DNA from: Nocardia asteroides
GTDB lineage: Bacteria > Actinomycetota > Actinomycetes > Mycobacteriales > Mycobacteriaceae
Assembly (NCBI RefSeq): GCF_900637185.1
Contig: NZ_LR134352.1
Span: 6,438,001-6,502,000, forward strand
Length of the DNA stretch: 64,000 nt
Direction of reading: 5' to 3'
The first letter of the stretch is position 1, and the number at the start of each line of letters is the position of its first letter. Both the position numbers and the translations under genes were made by a program. The notes beneath the pieces are model-generated. The model made no database searches. It was given only the letters and a program-made list of their open reading frames with translations, and was not told where the DNA came from. This document shows positions 15,918 through 24,040 of this stretch, one piece after another.

Positions 15918-16747
15918 GCAATGATGCTTACTTCACGAACAAAGTCTGTGTGATCACGGGCGCGGGCTCCGGCATCGGCCGGGCGCTGGCCGAGAACCTG
16001 GCCCGGCGCGGCGCCAAGCTGGCGCTGTCCGACATCGACGCCGAGGGCCTGGCCGAGACCGTGCGCATCGTCGAGGGCCTCGGCGCGCAGGTCAAGTCCG
16101 ACCGGCTCAACGTGGCCGAGCGCGAGGCGTTCCTGGTCTACGCCGACTCGGTGAAGGCGCACTTCGGCGTCGTGCACCAGATCTACAACAACGCCGGTAT
16201 CGCCTACCACGGTGACGTGGTCAAGACCGACTTCAAAGACATCGAACGCATCATGGATGTCGATTTCTGGGGCGTCGTCAACGGCACCAAGGCGTTCCTG
16301 CCGATGCTGATCGAGTCCGGCGACGGCCACGTGGTCAACGTGTCGAGCCTGTTCGGCCTGGTCACCGTGCCCGGCCAGGCGGCCTACAACTCGGCCAAGT
16401 TCGCGGTGCGCGGCTTCACCGAGGCGCTGTACCAGGAGATGAAGATCTCCAAGTCGCCGGTCAAGGTCACCTGCGTGCACCCCGGCGGCATCAAGACCGC
16501 GGTGGCCCGCAACGCCACCTACGCCGAGGGCATCGACGGCAAGAACACCGCCTCGCTGTTCGACAAGTACCTGGCGATCCACAGCCCGGAGATGGCCGCG
16601 CAGACCATCACCGAGGGTGTGCGCAAGGGTCACGCGCGCGTGCTGATCGGCTGGGAGGCCAAGGTGCTCGACGTGAGCGTGCGCTTCCTGGCCTCGGGCT
16701 ACAACCGGATCTCGGCCGTGGTCAACGGCCGTTTCATGCCGCACTGA
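15914..16747 (+). CDS. Short-chain dehydrogenase, SadH-like position
   Basis: The 277-residue classical SDR has the cofactor motif TGAGSGIG (15-22), the NNAG loop YNNAGIAYHG (91-100) and the catalytic Ser144/145, Tyr158 and Lys162 (AAYNSAKFAV). The GTG start overlaps the TGA of the monooxygenase gene (GTGA), so translation is coupled. In such a pathway an SDR would interconvert an alcohol and the ketone used by the monooxygenase; this is inferred from the gene order monooxygenase-SDR-esterase, in which a Baeyer-Villiger ester is then hydrolysed. Confidence 0.92.
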   Translation: MSNDAYFTNKVCVITGAGSGIGRALAENLARRGAKLALSDIDAEGLAETVRIVEGLGAQVKSDRLNVAEREAFLVYADSVKAHFGVVHQIYNNAGIAYHGDVVKTDFKDIERIMDVDFWGVVNGTKAFLPMLIESGDGHVVNVSSLFGLVTVPGQAAYNSAKFAVRGFTEALYQEMKISKSPVKVTCVHPGGIKTAVARNATYAEGIDGKNTASLFDKYLAIHSPEMAAQTITEGVRKGHARVLIGWEAKVLDVSVRFLASGYNRISAVVNGRFMPH

Positions 16748-16764
16748 CGCGACTAGGAAACGCC

Positions 16765-17718
16765 ATGCGCGAGTTCACCATTCCGCTGCCGATCGTCCGC
16801 GCCGTGCTCGACCCGGTCTTCCGGGTGACGCTCAACGCGCGGCTGCCGGTGACGGTGCAGCGCGCTCTGCTCGACGTGGCCTCCCGGCTGCAGCTGATGC
16901 CCGACGGTTCGGTCGTGCAGCATCTGCAGCTGGGCGGCCGCCCGGCCGAGCGGGTCATCGCCGAGGCCGCGATGCCCGGTTCACGGACCGGGGCGGTCCC
17001 GCCGGAGCGCGCCGCGGGCGCGATCCTGTACCTGCACGGCGGCGGGTATGTCGTCGGCTCGCTGGCCACCCACCGCTCGTTGGTCGCGCGGCTGGCCAGG
17101 GACAGTTCCTGCGCGGTGTACTCGCTGGACTACCGGCTCGCGCCGGAACACCCGTTCCCGGCCGGCCTGGACGACGCCGAGACGGCGTTCCTCGACCTGG
17201 TCGGGAACGTGGGCTACCGGCCCGACCAGATCTGCGTGGCCGGTGACTCGGCGGGCGGCGGGCTGGCGCTGGCGCTGGCCCAGCGGCTGATCGAGCGTCA
17301 CCAGATGACGCCCGCCGCGCTCGGCCTCATCGCGCCCTGGGTCGACCCCACCCAGGTGCCGAGCCGCAGCCGCGACCTGGTGATCAACCGGGCGTGGTCG
17401 CAGGCGTGCGCCGCTTACTACCTCGGCGACGGCGCCGCAACCGAAGCGGGCTACGCCCCGCTCGCCGGAAACCTGATCGGGCTGCCTCCCACCTATGTGC
17501 AGGCCGATGTGAGCGAACTGTTACACGATCAGTGCTGCCAGCTGGTTTCCGCCCTGCGTGGCGCGGGCGTGCACGTCCGCTTCACCGAAACCCGCGGCCT
17601 GTGGCATGTCGCGCAACTGCAGGCCGCGCTGGTCACCGAGGCAGCGTTGGCCCTCAGCGAACTCGCAGAATTCCTGCGAGAGGCAATCCAGCCAGTATCG
17701 ATCGACGATTTACGATAA
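16765..17718 (+). CDS. HSL-family alpha/beta hydrolase (esterase/lipase)
   Basis: The 317-residue product has the hormone-sensitive-lipase signatures: HGGG oxyanion hole at 91-94 (YLHGGGYVVGS), YRLAPEHPFPA, and nucleophile Ser162 in GDSAGGG. The C-terminal region supplies the acid and the catalytic His (GLWHVAQ). It lies 17 bases after the SDR with AGGAAACGCC before its ATG. It is the positional counterpart of LipR in the mymA locus. It likely hydrolyses an ester produced by the monooxygenase or a short acyl ester. Confidence 0.92.
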   Translation: MREFTIPLPIVRAVLDPVFRVTLNARLPVTVQRALLDVASRLQLMPDGSVVQHLQLGGRPAERVIAEAAMPGSRTGAVPPERAAGAILYLHGGGYVVGSLATHRSLVARLARDSSCAVYSLDYRLAPEHPFPAGLDDAETAFLDLVGNVGYRPDQICVAGDSAGGGLALALAQRLIERHQMTPAALGLIAPWVDPTQVPSRSRDLVINRAWSQACAAYYLGDGAATEAGYAPLAGNLIGLPPTYVQADVSELLHDQCCQLVSALRGAGVHVRFTETRGLWHVAQLQAALVTEAALALSELAEFLREAIQPVSIDDLR

Positions 17719-17810
17719 GTCCTGGTGACAGGATTTTCGGACGGCGATATCGCGGCCCGGCCGAACGTGTCGTAGATTACTGGCGAGTAGAACCCACTGG
17801 AAGGGCACTG

Positions 17811-19604
17811 ATGCGAGAGTTCGAAGTTCCGGCTTCCTACACCATCCCGGACGATGCGAACAATTCCGACAACGTCTTCCGCTTCGCCGCGGAGACGCCG
17901 AACACGGTCTTGTTCAACGTCCCGAACGGCAGCGGCGGCTGGAACGACGTCACGGCGAAGCAGTTCGAGAAGGCCGTTATCGGCGTCGCCAAGGGCCTGA
18001 TCGCCTCCGGCATCGAACTCGGCGACCGTGTCGCCATCATGGCAGCCACCCGCTACGAGTGGACGCTGCTGGACTTCGCGATCTGGGCCGCCGGTGGCGT
18101 GACCGTCGCGATCTACGACAGCTCGGCCGCCGAGCAGGCCAAGTGGATCCTGCAGGACTCCGAGACCAAGCTGCTGGTCGTCGAGAACGACAAGCACCGC
18201 GCCACGATCGAGGAGATCGAGGCCGGTTCGCTGCCCGCGCTGGCCGAGACCCTGCAGATCGACAAGGGCGCGGTCGACCAGCTCACCGAGCGTGGCGCCG
18301 ACCTCGACGACGCCGTCGTGCACGAGCGTCGCAAGCAGGTCGGCGCGGCCTCGCCGGCCACCCTGATCTACACCTCGGGCACCACCGGCAAGCCCAAGGG
18401 CGTGCAGCTGACCCACGCGAACCTCTACGCGGAGTCGCGCTCGGGCGGCATCGAGCTGTCCGCCTTCGTCTCCGAGGGCCAGAAGACGCTGCTGTTCCTG
18501 CCGCTGGCGCACGTGTTCGCCCGCGCGGTCGCGCTGATCGCCTTCGACTCCAAGGTGACCATCCGGCACAGCTCGGACTGGACGACCCTGGTGGAGCAGT
18601 TCGGCGAGTTCAAGCCGGACTTCATCCTCTCGGTCCCGCGCGTGTTCGAGAAGGTCTACAACTCGGCCAAGCAGAAGGCGCACGACGGCGGCAAGGGCAA
18701 GATCTTCGACGCCGCCGCCGAGACGGCCATCGCCTACAGCGAGGCGCTCGAAAAGGGCGGCCCCGACCTGATCCTGAAGCTGAAGCACTTCGTCTTCGAC
18801 AAGCTGGTCTACAGCAAGCTGCGCGCCGCGCTCGGTGGTCAGTGCCTGGCCGCCGTGTCCGGTGGCGGCCCGCTGGGCGCGCGCCTCGGTCACTTCTTCC
18901 GTGGCGTCGGCGTCACCATCTACGAGGGCTACGGCCTGACCGAGACCACCGCCGCGTTCAGCGTGAACACCCCGCAGTTCATCCGGGTCGGTTCGGTGGG
19001 TCGCCCGATCCAGGGCCACGCGGCCAAGATCGCCGAGGACGGCGAGCTGCTGCTCAAGGGCTCGGTCGTGTTCGACGGCTACTGGGGCAACCCGGAGGCC
19101 ACCGCCGAGTCCTTCGAGGACGGCTGGTTCAAGACCGGTGACCTGGGCGCCATCGACGCCGACGGCTTCATCACCATCACCGGCCGCAAGAAGGAAATCC
19201 TGGTCACCGCGGGCGGCAAGAACGTCTCCCCCGCCGTGCTCGAGGACTCCCTGCGCGCGCACCCGCTGATCAGCCAGGTCATGGTGGTCGGTGACGGTCA
19301 GCCGTTCATCGGCGCCCTGATCACCCTCGACCCGGAGGCCCTGCCGGGCTGGAAGGATCGCAACGGCGTCGCCGCCGACACCGCGATCGAGACCCTGATC
19401 GAGAACCCGACGCTGGTCGCCGAGGTGCAGGCCGCGGTCGACGAGACCAACAAGAAGGTCTCCAAGGCCGAGGCGATCAAGAAGATCCGCATCCTCCCGG
19501 TCGACTGGACCCAGGAGGGTGGCGAGCTCACCCCGAAGATGTCGCTCAAGCGCGCTGTCGTCATGAAGCAGTACGCGTCCGAGGTCGACAAGATCTACAG
19601 CTGA
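17811..19604 (+). CDS. fadD15: Long-chain fatty-acid-CoA ligase, FadD15-like
   Basis: The 597-residue ANL-superfamily enzyme has the ATP-binding signature IYTSGTTGKPKG (about 185-197), the adenylate motif GYGLTETTAAF, and the C-terminal hinge with TGRKKEILVTAGGKN. It is closest by recall to mycobacterial FadD15. It activates fatty acids to acyl-CoA via acyl-AMP. It is 92 bases downstream of the esterase and may be read with it or from its own promoter; GGAAGGG precedes the ATG. A very strong terminator follows. It could supply acyl-CoA handling of products released by the upstream operon (inference). Confidence 0.93.
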   Translation: MREFEVPASYTIPDDANNSDNVFRFAAETPNTVLFNVPNGSGGWNDVTAKQFEKAVIGVAKGLIASGIELGDRVAIMAATRYEWTLLDFAIWAAGGVTVAIYDSSAAEQAKWILQDSETKLLVVENDKHRATIEEIEAGSLPALAETLQIDKGAVDQLTERGADLDDAVVHERRKQVGAASPATLIYTSGTTGKPKGVQLTHANLYAESRSGGIELSAFVSEGQKTLLFLPLAHVFARAVALIAFDSKVTIRHSSDWTTLVEQFGEFKPDFILSVPRVFEKVYNSAKQKAHDGGKGKIFDAAAETAIAYSEALEKGGPDLILKLKHFVFDKLVYSKLRAALGGQCLAAVSGGGPLGARLGHFFRGVGVTIYEGYGLTETTAAFSVNTPQFIRVGSVGRPIQGHAAKIAEDGELLLKGSVVFDGYWGNPEATAESFEDGWFKTGDLGAIDADGFITITGRKKEILVTAGGKNVSPAVLEDSLRAHPLISQVMVVGDGQPFIGALITLDPEALPGWKDRNGVAADTAIETLIENPTLVAEVQAAVDETNKKVSKAEAIKKIRILPVDWTQEGGELTPKMSLKRAVVMKQYASEVDKIYS

Positions 19605-19614
19605 GATACGCCGT

Positions 19615-19649
19615 GAAACGGCCGGTTGCCCTGGGCAACCGGCCGTTTC
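19615..19649 (+). terminator. Hairpin terminator after the FadD gene
   Basis: Two perfect 16-base arms (GAAACGGCCGGTTGCC and complement) enclose a 3-base loop, followed by GCGTTTTC. It also separates the convergent small membrane-protein gene. Confidence 0.9.
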
Positions 19650-19665
19650 GCGTTTTCCTGGACGA

Positions 19666-20094
19666 TCAGGCGAGGACGCGGGCCGAGCGTTCGCGCAGGA
19701 CGCGAGTGGCGGCGAGGGCCAGCGCCAGGTCGGCGACGATTTCGAACAGTGCCGCGAACCAGGAGAAGCCGGTGACCTTCGCCCGCGGCGGGGCGGCGAT
19801 GAAGCTGTCGCTGAGCGGGCCGAACCAGTCCGGGAGCAGGTGGACGACGAAGAAGCCCGCCGCGCTGGCGTAGCCGACGACGGCGGCGGCGAGCGGGGCC
19901 GACGGGTTGCGCCGGAACACCAGGTAGACGACGAGCAGAGCGGCCAGCAGTTGCAGGGTGCCCAGCGCGTTGACGAGGGCGGAGGTGACCTCCATGCCGC
20001 GGCGCATGTGGTCGGCGCCGTGGACCAGGAGGGCGACGGCGAAGACGCCGGTCGCGCGGCGGAGTGCGGTGTCGGATGGAGTGGTCTCGGGCAT
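19666..20094 (-). CDS. Four-helix membrane protein of unknown function
   Basis: The 142-residue product has four hydrophobic segments (ATGVFAVALLVHGADHM region, LLAALLVVYLVF, AAAVVGYASAAGFFVVHLL, LFEIVADLALALAA). It carries conserved-looking charged or His residues in the first and third segments (HGADHMRRG, HLLPDW). No family name is known to me with certainty. AGGAGG lies 6-7 bases before ATG 20094. It is divergent from the molybdopterin oxidoreductase, with a palindrome between them. Confidence 0.75.
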   Translation of the reverse strand: MPETTPSDTALRRATGVFAVALLVHGADHMRRGMEVTSALVNALGTLQLLAALLVVYLVFRRNPSAPLAAAVVGYASAAGFFVVHLLPDWFGPLSDSFIAAPPRAKVTGFSWFAALFEIVADLALALAATRVLRERSARVLA

Positions 20095-20126
20095 GGGAGC
20101 CTCCTGCCGAGGACGGATTCAGTTCT

Positions 20127-20141
20127 ACTACACAGTGTAGT
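20127..20141. promoter_or_regulatory. Perfect 15-base palindrome in a divergent promoter region
   Basis: ACTACAC-A-GTGTAGT lies 33 bases from the membrane-protein ATG and 55 bases before the oxidoreductase ATG. It is a likely operator for a TetR- or GntR-type regulator, but no regulator gene is adjacent. Confidence 0.55.
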
Positions 20142-20183
20142 TTTCAGTCGGTGGTGCGCGCAGCTGTTTCGCCGCGCCCGACG

Positions 20184-20189
20184 TAGGCT
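20184..20189 (+). promoter_or_regulatory. -10 element, leaderless oxidoreductase gene
   Basis: TAGGCT is followed by 6 bases and then ATG 20196. Confidence 0.6.
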
Positions 20190-20195
20190 CGCTGT

Positions 20196-21956
20196 ATGGC
20201 GTTGTTGCGGGTGGTGGCCGGGATCGTCGCGGCCGCGCTGGTGCTCGGGGTGGCCGAGCTGGTCGCGGTGTTCACCGGTGCGGGCAGCGCGCCCGCCTAC
20301 GCGCTCGGCGCGACGGTCGTCGACCATACCCCGGACGGGATCCGGGAGTGGGCGATCCAGACCTTCGGCACGAACGACAAAGCCGTGCTGTTCGTGTGCA
20401 TGGGCGTGGTGGCGGTGGTGGTCGCCGGGCTGGCCGGCGCGCTGGAGCGGGTCGGGCGGCCGGTCGGGTCGATCGTCTTCGGGATCTTCGGGGTGGTGGC
20501 GGCCGTCGTCGGGGCGGGCCGGGTCGATGGGATCGGTGGTGCGCTGCCCGCGCTGATCGGCACCGCCGCAGGGATTCTCGCGCTGCGTGCGCTCACCCGC
20601 CGGATCGATGCGGAGGTGGCCGCCGGTGCGGCTCCGGCACGCGGCCCCGCTGCGGACAGCTCCGCCGCTGACTCAGCCGCCGACGATACCGCCGACACCG
20701 GCCCGGTCCGAGACATCCACGCCGACGTCGAGTCCGGACGCGACGCGCTCGCAGACCTCGATCCGGCGAGCACCCACGAGCCGGCAACGAGCACGGCGGC
20801 CACCGACACGGCGAGCACCGCCGGGTTACGCGGGCCGGCTCGGCCGGGCGAGCCGGAAACGAGCACGGCGGCCGCCGACACGGCGAGCACCGGCCGCCGC
20901 CGAGTCCTCGGCGGGATCGCGGCGACAGGCGTTTTCGCGATCGGTGCGGGCCTGGCCGGACGTTTGCTCGGCGGCGCCAGGACCGATGTGTCGGCCGAAC
21001 GGGCGACGGTCGCACTCCCCCGCCCGGTGGCGCCGCTGCCCGCGTTGCCCGCCGAGGCCGACCTGCCGGTGCCCGGCCTCACCCCGTTTCTCACGCCCAA
21101 CAGCGACTTCTACCGGATCGACACCGCGCTGGTCGTTCCCCAGCTGTCCACCGACGCGTGGGAACTGCGCATCCACGGCCTGGTCGCGCGCGAAATCCGG
21201 CTCACCTGGGACGATCTCGCGCGGCGGACCCCGGTGGAGCGGCTGGTGACGCTGGCGTGCGTGTCCAATCCGGTGAACGGCGACCTGATCGGCAATGCCC
21301 CCTGGCTCGGCTACCGCCTCGACGAACTGCTCGCCGAGGCGGGCCCGCTGCCCGAGGCCGACATGGTGCTCTCGCGCAGCACCGACGGCTGGACCGCGGG
21401 CACCCCGCTGAGCGCGCTCACCGACGGCCGCGACGCGCTGCTGGCCATCGGCATGAACGGCGAGCCGCTGCCGATTCGGCACGGGTATCCGGCGCGCCTG
21501 GTGGTGCCGGGTCTCTACGGCTACGTCTCGGCCACCAAGTGGGTCACCGAACTCGAGGTGACCCGATTCGACCGGGCCACCGCCTATTGGACCCGGCGCG
21601 GCTGGTCGGCGCTGGGCCCGATCAAGACCGGCACGCGCATCGACACCCCGCGCGGGCGCGGCCGGATTCCACCGGGCCGCACCACGATCGCCGGTGTCGC
21701 CTGGGCCCAGCATCGCGGTATCACCGGGGTGGAAGTGCAGATCGACGACGGTCCGTGGCGGGCGGCGCGGCTGTCCACCGAGGTCACCGTCGACACCTGG
21801 CGGCAATGGGTCTACGACTGGGACGCCACCTCCGGCCAGCACACCCTCCGCGCCCGCGCCCTCGACGAGACGGGGACGCCGCAGACCGCGGTCCAGCAGG
21901 ATGTCGTGCCGGACGGTGCGACCGGCTATCCCACCCTCACCCTCCAGGTCGCCTGA
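20196..21956 (+). CDS. Membrane-anchored sulfite oxidase-like molybdopterin oxidoreductase
   Basis: The 586-residue product has three to four N-terminal membrane segments (residues 1-135), a Thr/Ala/Asp-rich linker with repeats (about 140-230), then a further hydrophobic segment preceded by RRR (RRRVLGGIAATGVFAIG). The rest is an oxidoreductase molybdopterin domain with the probable Mo-ligand Cys355 (TLACVSNPVNG) and a C-terminal dimerisation domain (GVEVQIDDGPWRAARL). Sulfite oxidases and related enzymes transfer an oxygen atom at Mo. The active domain is probably on the outer side of the membrane. Substrate and electron acceptor are unknown. Confidence 0.92.
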   Translation: MALLRVVAGIVAAALVLGVAELVAVFTGAGSAPAYALGATVVDHTPDGIREWAIQTFGTNDKAVLFVCMGVVAVVVAGLAGALERVGRPVGSIVFGIFGVVAAVVGAGRVDGIGGALPALIGTAAGILALRALTRRIDAEVAAGAAPARGPAADSSAADSAADDTADTGPVRDIHADVESGRDALADLDPASTHEPATSTAATDTASTAGLRGPARPGEPETSTAAADTASTGRRRVLGGIAATGVFAIGAGLAGRLLGGARTDVSAERATVALPRPVAPLPALPAEADLPVPGLTPFLTPNSDFYRIDTALVVPQLSTDAWELRIHGLVAREIRLTWDDLARRTPVERLVTLACVSNPVNGDLIGNAPWLGYRLDELLAEAGPLPEADMVLSRSTDGWTAGTPLSALTDGRDALLAIGMNGEPLPIRHGYPARLVVPGLYGYVSATKWVTELEVTRFDRATAYWTRRGWSALGPIKTGTRIDTPRGRGRIPPGRTTIAGVAWAQHRGITGVEVQIDDGPWRAARLSTEVTVDTWRQWVYDWDATSGQHTLRARALDETGTPQTAVQQDVVPDGATGYPTLTLQVA

Positions 21957-22007
21957 CAGCGGGAAAGGCCGGCCGCACCCGTGACCGGCATTTCCGTCAC
22001 CCGGGAG

Positions 22008-22787
22008 CTAGAACCGCTGCGCGGCGAATTGCGCTGCGGTGATCGTCATTCCGTTGATGCCGTAGAGGGTGTGCAGGGCATTGGGCTGACCGAGCGGGGA
22101 ACCGTCGCAGATGTTGTCCGCATCGATGCACAGGTCGAGGGTCTTGCCCGCGTACGCCGCACCGACCACCACGGCGGGCGCGCCCGCGTCGGCCATGAAC
22201 CGGTCCGACGGTTTGCCGAACAGCACCACCGCGGCGACATGCTCGGCCACCTCGGGCGCCATCGGCGCGGGCAGATAGGACCGGTACTCCGCGGGCACAC
22301 CGTCGGGCACACCGGTGCCGGTGGCGAACCCGGCCAGCGCGGCGCCCTGCGAGTAACCGCCGAGCACGATCCGGGTGGCCGGGCAGTTGGCCGCGATGTA
22401 CTCGACGCGGCGCTGCGCGTCGTCGATGCCGCGCACCACGGTGTGCGCGAAGGCGAGCCGGTCGGCGAAGTCGCTGCTGGCCGGGTAGTCGACGCCGTAT
22501 GCGCCGACCGAGCGGCCACCGGAGTTCACCCGCAACGCCTCGACGAAGGAGGTCCCGGTGAGCCCGAGCTCGCCGCCGGGCTCCGCGGTGCCCCGCGCGA
22601 ACACCACCTCCACGTCGGAACACGGTGCCGCGATCGCGGACTGAACGGGTGATACCAGCGGAAACGCGGCTGCCAGGAGAGCTGCAGACACGAATCGCGA
22701 AAGTGAACGTGCTTTGACGCCCTCCCAGCCATGAACGGCCGGGATTCCGACTGAACCTTTCGGTTCTTCAGTGGGTTCCTGTTTCAC
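22008..22787 (-). CDS. Cutinase-family serine esterase, 5' end altered by a TnpB element
   Basis: The 259-residue ORF has a signal-like segment (FVSAALLAAAFPLVSPVQSAIA, residues 32-53) and a cutinase domain with nucleophile Ser146 in GGYSQGAAL, an Asp in CIDADNIC (220-227), His239, and four Cys for disulfides. Cutinase-like enzymes of this order hydrolyse ester lipids outside the cell. Residues 1 to about 25 are encoded by the right end of the adjacent TnpB element, so the original start was lost or replaced. The domain itself looks intact. The real start may be GTG 22787 inside the element or GTG 22691. Expression may now depend on the element. Confidence 0.88.
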   Translation of the reverse strand: MKQEPTEEPKGSVGIPAVHGWEGVKARSLSRFVSAALLAAAFPLVSPVQSAIAAPCSDVEVVFARGTAEPGGELGLTGTSFVEALRVNSGGRSVGAYGVDYPASSDFADRLAFAHTVVRGIDDAQRRVEYIAANCPATRIVLGGYSQGAALAGFATGTGVPDGVPAEYRSYLPAPMAPEVAEHVAAVVLFGKPSDRFMADAGAPAVVVGAAYAGKTLDLCIDADNICDGSPLGQPNALHTLYGINGMTITAAQFAAQRF

Positions 22788-22860
22788 AGGGACGTGCCTT
22801 CCGCTAGGCGGCTGGACTTACTGTCCCTCCGCAGGCGTTTAACCTCTCCGCCCGTCCGGC
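22714..22860 (-). ncRNA. Putative omega/re RNA of TnpB
   Basis: In this family the guide RNA scaffold overlaps the 3' end of tnpB and runs to the right end of the element. Here that segment folds into several hairpins (CCTG-TGAAA-CAGG, CTGAA...TTCAG around a CC-GAAA-GG tip, and the terminal TCCC...GGGA hairpin). The guide would be the next 16-20 bases outside the element, positions 22713 downward, which read AGCACGTTCACTTTCGCG and belong to the cutinase gene. The 5' boundary is a guess. Confidence 0.5.
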
Positions 22861-23952
22861 GGCGAGGATGTTGTGTGCTGCGTTCAGATCACGGTCGTGG
22901 ACAGCTCCGCACGTGCATACCCATTCCCGAATGTGCAACGGCTTCTTCTCGCTGACCACACCACAGGCCGAACACAAGCGTGTCGACGGGAAAAACCGGT
23001 CCACCGTGGAGAAATGCCGTCCGTACCGCGCGGCCTTCTCCTCGAGCATGCGGGTGAACATACTCCATCCGGCATCGTGGACAGACTTCGCCAGCCGCGT
23101 CCGCGCCAGACCTTTCACGCACAAGTCCTCCACGAACACCGCTTGATTGTCGCGGATGATCTTTCTGGAGTGCTTGTGCGCCCAGTCCCGGCGCGTGTCG
23201 GCCACCTTCGCATGGACGCGAGCCACCTTCACCCGGGCTTTGGCCCGGTTCTTCGATCCTTTCTGCTTGCGAGACAGCGCCCGCTGAACTTTGCGCAGCC
23301 GCCGTTCGGCCTGCCGCAGAAACCTCGGCGAGACGATCTTCGTCCCATCCGAGAGCACTGCGAAAGTAGTCAACCCCAGATCAATGCCGACCTCGGACTC
23401 GACCTCCGGCAACGACCTGTCGTCCGCTTGCACCACGAACGAGGCGAAATACCGGTCTGCCGCGTCCTTGACGATCGTGACGCTCGACGGTTCCGACGGC
23501 AAGGCCCGCGACCACGCGACCTTCAGCTCGCCGATCTTGGCCAGATACAGTCGCCGATTCGATCGAAGACTGAAGCCATTGCGCGTGAACCGGATCGATT
23601 GCCGATTGTCCTTGCGGGATCGGAACTTCGGCACCGCGACCTTCGGACCTTTCCGTTTACCGGTGACCGAGGCGAAGAAGTTGCGGTAGGCCGTGTGCAG
23701 GTCGCCGAGCGCCTGCACCAGCACCACGGATGACGACTCCCCCAGCCACGCGCGTTCCGAGGTCTTCTTGGCCGCGGTGATCACCTGGGTCTGCAGCACC
23801 GAGTCCTTGACGTACGGCAATCCCGCCGCGCGGGCTTGCTGCCGCACACGCAACCCGTCGTTGTACACCACCCGTGCGCACCCGAATGCCCGGGCCAACG
23901 CAACCCGCTGGCCAGGCGTCGGGTAGAGCCGGAAGTTGTACCGGACCTGCAC
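22804..23952 (-). CDS. tnpB: RNA-guided endonuclease TnpB
   Basis: This full-length 382-residue TnpB has an N-terminal domain (RYNFRLYPTPGQRVAL), the RuvC acid triad Asp191 (GIDLGLTTF), Glu275 (VFVEDLCVKGL) and Asp355 (HDRDLNAAHNIL), and a zinc-ribbon with Cys327, Cys330, Cys346 and Cys348. TnpB uses an RNA from the element's right end to cleave DNA next to a short motif, promoting retention of the element. All key residues are present, so it looks active. The GTG start at 23952 follows a TAAACT -10 by 6 bases, giving a leaderless message. It is inserted between the MFS gene and the cutinase gene. Confidence 0.95.
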   Translation of the reverse strand: MQVRYNFRLYPTPGQRVALARAFGCARVVYNDGLRVRQQARAAGLPYVKDSVLQTQVITAAKKTSERAWLGESSSVVLVQALGDLHTAYRNFFASVTGKRKGPKVAVPKFRSRKDNRQSIRFTRNGFSLRSNRRLYLAKIGELKVAWSRALPSEPSSVTIVKDAADRYFASFVVQADDRSLPEVESEVGIDLGLTTFAVLSDGTKIVSPRFLRQAERRLRKVQRALSRKQKGSKNRAKARVKVARVHAKVADTRRDWAHKHSRKIIRDNQAVFVEDLCVKGLARTRLAKSVHDAGWSMFTRMLEEKAARYGRHFSTVDRFFPSTRLCSACGVVSEKKPLHIREWVCTCGAVHDRDLNAAHNILAAGRAERLNACGGTVSPAA

Positions 23953-23958
23953 ACTCGC

Positions 23959-23964
23959 AGTTTA
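23959..23964 (-). promoter_or_regulatory. -10 element, leaderless tnpB
   Basis: TAAACT on the minus strand is separated by 6 bases from the GTG of tnpB. Confidence 0.55.
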
Positions 23965-23989
23965 GCCCGCCCACAGCGCAGGGCAGCAA

Positions 23990-24030
23990 ACCGCCTGCCC
24001 GCCACGCGATGACGCCAGGGGGCAGGCGGT
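23990..24030 (-). terminator. Hairpin after the MFS exporter gene
   Basis: The 11-base arms ACCGCCTGCCC and GGGCAGGCGGT are separated by 19 bases, followed on the minus strand by TTTGCTG. It begins 10 bases past the MFS stop. Confidence 0.65.
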
Positions 24031-24040
24031 GGCATGGTGT

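Larger units (their letters stand above)
22714..23964 (-). mobile_element. IS200/IS605-type element carrying only tnpB
   Basis: The right end is clear: on the minus strand downstream of tnpB there is the conserved hairpin TCCCGGCC-GTTCAT-GGCTGGGA followed by GGGCGTCAA, the typical terminus of TnpB elements. The left end must lie close to tnpB, because the MFS terminator hairpin begins at 23990; 23964 is only the edge of the tnpB -10. No tnpA transposase is present, so the element is not autonomous. Confidence 0.75.

Noticed and set aside
17529..20327. Open frame of 932 codons opposite the FadD gene
   Set aside because: It is antisense to a clear acyl-CoA ligase and spans its terminator; the composition is a mirror of the real gene.
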